From: Halovibrio salipaludis
GTDB taxonomy: Bacteria > Pseudomonadota > Gammaproteobacteria > Pseudomonadales > Oleiphilaceae
Direction: 5' to 3'
Length of the DNA: 64,000 nt
Assembly (NCBI RefSeq): GCF_002286965.1
Contig: NZ_NSKD01000007.1
Coordinates: forward strand, 116,129 to 180,128
Position 1 is the stretch's first letter, and the number at the start of each line of letters is the position of its first letter. Under the pieces are notes generated by a model that was not told the origin of the DNA, searched no databases, and worked only from the letters and a program-made list of their open reading frames with translations. Shown one piece after another: positions 61,881 through 64,000 of the stretch. Made by a program: the position numbers and the translations under genes.

Positions 61881-62772
61881 GAACGGTTTCCAGGTGGGGG
61901 ACCGGGACCTGATGCCTGTTAGCGATTGCCACTACGTTGCCCAGTACCGCGTCCAGCTCAATGGGCTGCCCATTGAGGTAGTCCAGGGCCATGCTGTTTT
62001 TGTAGGGCGGCATCTTACGGGTGCCCTTGATGTTCTTGTCGATCAGTTCCGGTTCCATCGTAAAACCGTCTGCCGCTGCCACAGCGATGACCTCCGCCAT
62101 CAGGGCGCGAATCAGCGCCTCCCCGCCCTCGGTGTCGAGGATAGTGAGGGTGTCGGCGCCGTTAGCGAGCACCGAGAGCGGGTTGAATGGTGTGTTCCAC
62201 AGGCACTTGCGCCAGCGTTCAGCAATTACCTGCTCCGTCAGGTCAACGTTGATGCCGCCTTCCCGGAACAGAGCCGCCAGGTTGTGGCTGTGATCGTCCA
62301 GACCGTCCGGGAAACGGCCCATTACCAGCTTGCCGTAGGCCTGGTGTTCAATCTCCCCCGGTGCGGTGCGACTGGCGGCGATAAAGGCCAGACAACTGAT
62401 GAGCGGATTCTTCGGACAGGCATCGGCCAGCTCGCGCTCGATATCAATCCCGTTCTCAATCAGGACCAGGCATGTTGCCGGACCTATCCAGGGTCGGACC
62501 AACGCTGCCCGGTCCACGCCCGGCAGAACCTTCACGCAGAGAATCAGATAGTCCGGTGCCTGTGGCAGCGTATCCCCATCCCTGTAGACCGCATCCGGGG
62601 TATAGGACAGGTCGCCCAGCGGGCTGTTGATGCGGATACCCCTGGTCCTGACCGTCTCGTACTCTGAGCGCAGGACGACACTGACCGAGCAGCCTGCCTG
62701 TTTCAGAATGGCGCCGTAAAAACTGCCGATGGCCCCGGCACCGACGATCAGGATATTGGGTTTCTCGCTCAT
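61846..62772 (-). CDS. panE: 2-dehydropantoate 2-reductase
   Basis: An NADPH-dependent ketopantoate reductase of the pantothenate pathway. The 308-residue product has the Rossmann motif ILIVGAGAIGSFYGA, the conserved Lys/Asn in RWRKCLWNTPFNPLSVL and the C-terminal dehydrogenase domain with NIKGTRKMPPYKNSMALDY. GGAG lies 8 bases before ATG 62772. PanE-like paralogues acting on other 2-keto acids exist, so the substrate is likely but not proven. Confidence 0.88.
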   Translation of the reverse strand: MSEKPNILIVGAGAIGSFYGAILKQAGCSVSVVLRSEYETVRTRGIRINSPLGDLSYTPDAVYRDGDTLPQAPDYLILCVKVLPGVDRAALVRPWIGPATCLVLIENGIDIERELADACPKNPLISCLAFIAASRTAPGEIEHQAYGKLVMGRFPDGLDDHSHNLAALFREGGINVDLTEQVIAERWRKCLWNTPFNPLSVLANGADTLTILDTEGGEALIRALMAEVIAVAAADGFTMEPELIDKNIKGTRKMPPYKNSMALDYLNGQPIELDAVLGNVVAIANRHQVPVPHLETVLTALRMRQPAG

Positions 62773-62935
62773 GGTGCTGCTCCCGTTGGCGTTGATTCGG
62801 TTTTGCTGCGTTGGCCAGCTGCCCGGCTCTCATGGTGCCCCGGTCAGGAAAGCCTATCGGGAATATAGTCGCCGGATAAAGCATCGGCCCTCATTTCCGA
62901 AAGGCCAGGTCACCGATAAATGGGAAGTGGGGAGC

Positions 62936-63148
62936 TCATAAAAACTTGTTCTTTAATAAAAACGCGCCTTTCACGAGGGCAAAAAAGGACAAAAGCCCTC
63001 CGACGACCAAGAATAAATACCCCGCAGCCTCATTTTCCAGAAAAGGATGTATCTTAGACTCCGGTTCGCCCCAAATACCATTTATTCCCACCCCCAAAGC
63101 TATAAAACCAGGAGCAGCCATGATGCCAAGCTTTATTTGTTCGCTCAT
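62936..63148 (-). CDS. Hypothetical small membrane protein (A+T-rich region)
   Basis: A 70-residue protein with two predicted membrane helices (GIMAAPGFIALGVGI and YLFLVVGGLLSFFALVKGAFLL). I do not recognise it. ATG 63148 was chosen over the longer frame to 63196 because it opens with the credible MSEQIKLGI and has AGGTTTGGA upstream. Codon use is clearly A/T-richer than in the rest of the window, suggesting recent acquisition. Confidence 0.6.
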   Translation of the reverse strand: MSEQIKLGIMAAPGFIALGVGINGIWGEPESKIHPFLENEAAGYLFLVVGGLLSFFALVKGAFLLKNKFL

Positions 63149-63155
63149 TCCAAAC

Positions 63156-63473
63156 CTACCCGTTGCCCAATAATTTTCCGACCACCAGTGCAGCAAAATA
63201 AATCAAAACAAAAAGCGTATACCCAACAAGAATGCACATAGCTCCAAAGTGGATTTTCAGCCAGAAAAAAACCTTTGGATCAAGCCCTTCATCCCAGCAA
63301 CTTATCTTCAGTGCATACCATGAAAACCGGCTAGGGTTCTGACCTGACCGATTGGATGATTTATTGCCAAAATATTGACTATAGAGGCCCTCTTCCTTCT
63401 GTTTCACAACGAACTTGAGCCTGAGGTAGCAAACTACCGCCAATCCCCAAAAAACGAGAAAAATTTTTCCCAA
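63156..63473 (-). CDS. Hypothetical membrane protein (A+T-rich region)
   Basis: A 105-residue protein with an N-terminal hydrophobic helix (IFLVFWGLAVVCYL) and another near the C-terminus (MCILVGYTLFVLIYFAALVV), joined by a polar loop. The family is not recognised. The start is probably TTG 63473, with GGAGGT only 3 bases upstream, so the start is uncertain. It ends 7 bp before the next gene on the strand; the two likely form one unit. Confidence 0.55.
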   Translation of the reverse strand: MGKIFLVFWGLAVVCYLRLKFVVKQKEEGLYSQYFGNKSSNRSGQNPSRFSWYALKISCWDEGLDPKVFFWLKIHFGAMCILVGYTLFVLIYFAALVVGKLLGNG

Positions 63474-63533
63474 TATACCTCCAAAACCAGTCTATTGTCA
63501 GGTCGAAACAAAGAGTTTCCAGAAGAATAACAG

Positions 63534-63935
63534 TTACCCACTCTTGAGCTTATCGCCCAACTCTTTCGTAAACTGCCAATGATCGCCCGTATCAAATGCA
63601 GCAACCCAGGCGGCTTCTACGGTGTACGGAAGCATGTCATTACTGACTGGATGGAAAACAACTTTCACCTTGCTGAGTTGAATCGATAGGTCACCAATAA
63701 CAGAGCCCCGCGAATACTCCGTTACACCACCTCGACTTCTGCGCTTCTTAAACCCCAGAGAGGACATAATCTGCTCTGTTTCGTCATCAGAGCCAGGATG
63801 GGGTACTTGATGCTGATACTTTGGGAAAAATGCCAACGACGGCTTTTTGGCTCCAAGCTCTCGGTGAGGTAATACCCTGTAGATGGCCGTGACGATCACT
63901 AAGACAACCACCGCAACCAATATGATATCAATCAT
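63534..63935 (-). CDS. Hypothetical membrane-anchored protein (A+T-rich region)
   Basis: A 133-residue protein with one N-terminal membrane helix (MIDIILVAVVVLVIVTAIY) and a soluble remainder containing SSLGFKKRRSRGGVTEYSRGSVIG. I do not recognise it. ATG 63935 is preferred, with GAGGGA 9 bases upstream; ATG 63944 and GTG 63977 are in frame. It belongs to the same A+T-rich stretch as the two genes downstream of it. Confidence 0.55.
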   Translation of the reverse strand: MIDIILVAVVVLVIVTAIYRVLPHRELGAKKPSLAFFPKYQHQVPHPGSDDETEQIMSSLGFKKRRSRGGVTEYSRGSVIGDLSIQLSKVKVVFHPVSNDMLPYTVEAAWVAAFDTGDHWQFTKELGDKLKSG

Positions 63936-64000
63936 CTCACCCATTCCCTCACCATTAAGGCCAGAACGAAGCGGCACGTCTCAGGCATCCGCCTTCCGTG

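Overview
The window is a compact, G+C-rich chromosomal segment from a gammaproteobacterium. Gene content and order are the evidence: rpoN-hpf-ptsN-rapZ-npr, mreBCD-maf-rng-yhdP, miaB-ybeZ-ybeY-corC-lnt, leuS-lptE-holA, cmoAB, and tsaE-amiB-mutL-miaA-hfq-hflX-hflK-hflC-hisZ-purA are all typical of this class. GatCAB, CysDN, HisZ and an endonuclease-type MutL argue against Enterobacteria and fit a free-living lineage such as the Ectothiorhodospiraceae/Chromatiales; that placement is inference. No tRNA, rRNA, CRISPR array or insertion sequence was found.

Layout. 1-3168 (+): 3' end of rpoN, then hpf, ptsN, rapZ, an HPr-like gene and darP (nitrogen PTS and ribosome factors). 3428-3721 (+): a small secreted helix-hairpin-helix protein. 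3718-13154 (-): the cell-shape cluster mreB-mreC-mreD-maf-rng-yhdP-nit. 13336-14589 (+): an orphan outer-membrane-barrel-like protein. 14649-18032 (+): gatC-gatA-gatB, interrupted by a long hairpin element. 18144-22302 (+): a PilZ protein, cysD, cysN and yejK. 22326-22436: a second copy of the hairpin element. 22547-27720 (+): miaB to lnt. 27717-28676 (-): two small genes. 28799-32960 (+): leuS-lptE-holA. 32957-36657 (-): two paralogous large acyl-CoA dehydrogenases behind PsrA-like boxes. 36766-37986 (-): a SprA-like protein and a flagellar-rod-like small protein. 38067-42511 (-): bioBFHCD behind a BirA-type operator, with comF divergent. 43318-47743: an FAD oxidoreductase (-), then a small membrane protein, srkA, cmoA and cmoB (+). 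47747-60692 (-): the nnr...hfq...purA supercluster. 60795-62772: queG (+) and panE (-) with overlapping 3' ends. 62936-63935 (-): three small orphan membrane proteins in clearly A+T-richer DNA, probably acquired.

Most genes are housekeeping, tightly packed with 4-8 bp overlaps. The less ordinary content is: two copies of an intergenic hairpin element with a conserved core but unrelated 29-nt arms; a CysN carrying a C-terminal domain that looks like an APS kinase without its P-loop; a possible AUC start for mreC; a BirA-like operator over a good bioB promoter; tandem PsrA-like boxes before the acyl-CoA dehydrogenases; and the A+T-rich right end. All names come from reading motifs and gene order; no database search was possible.
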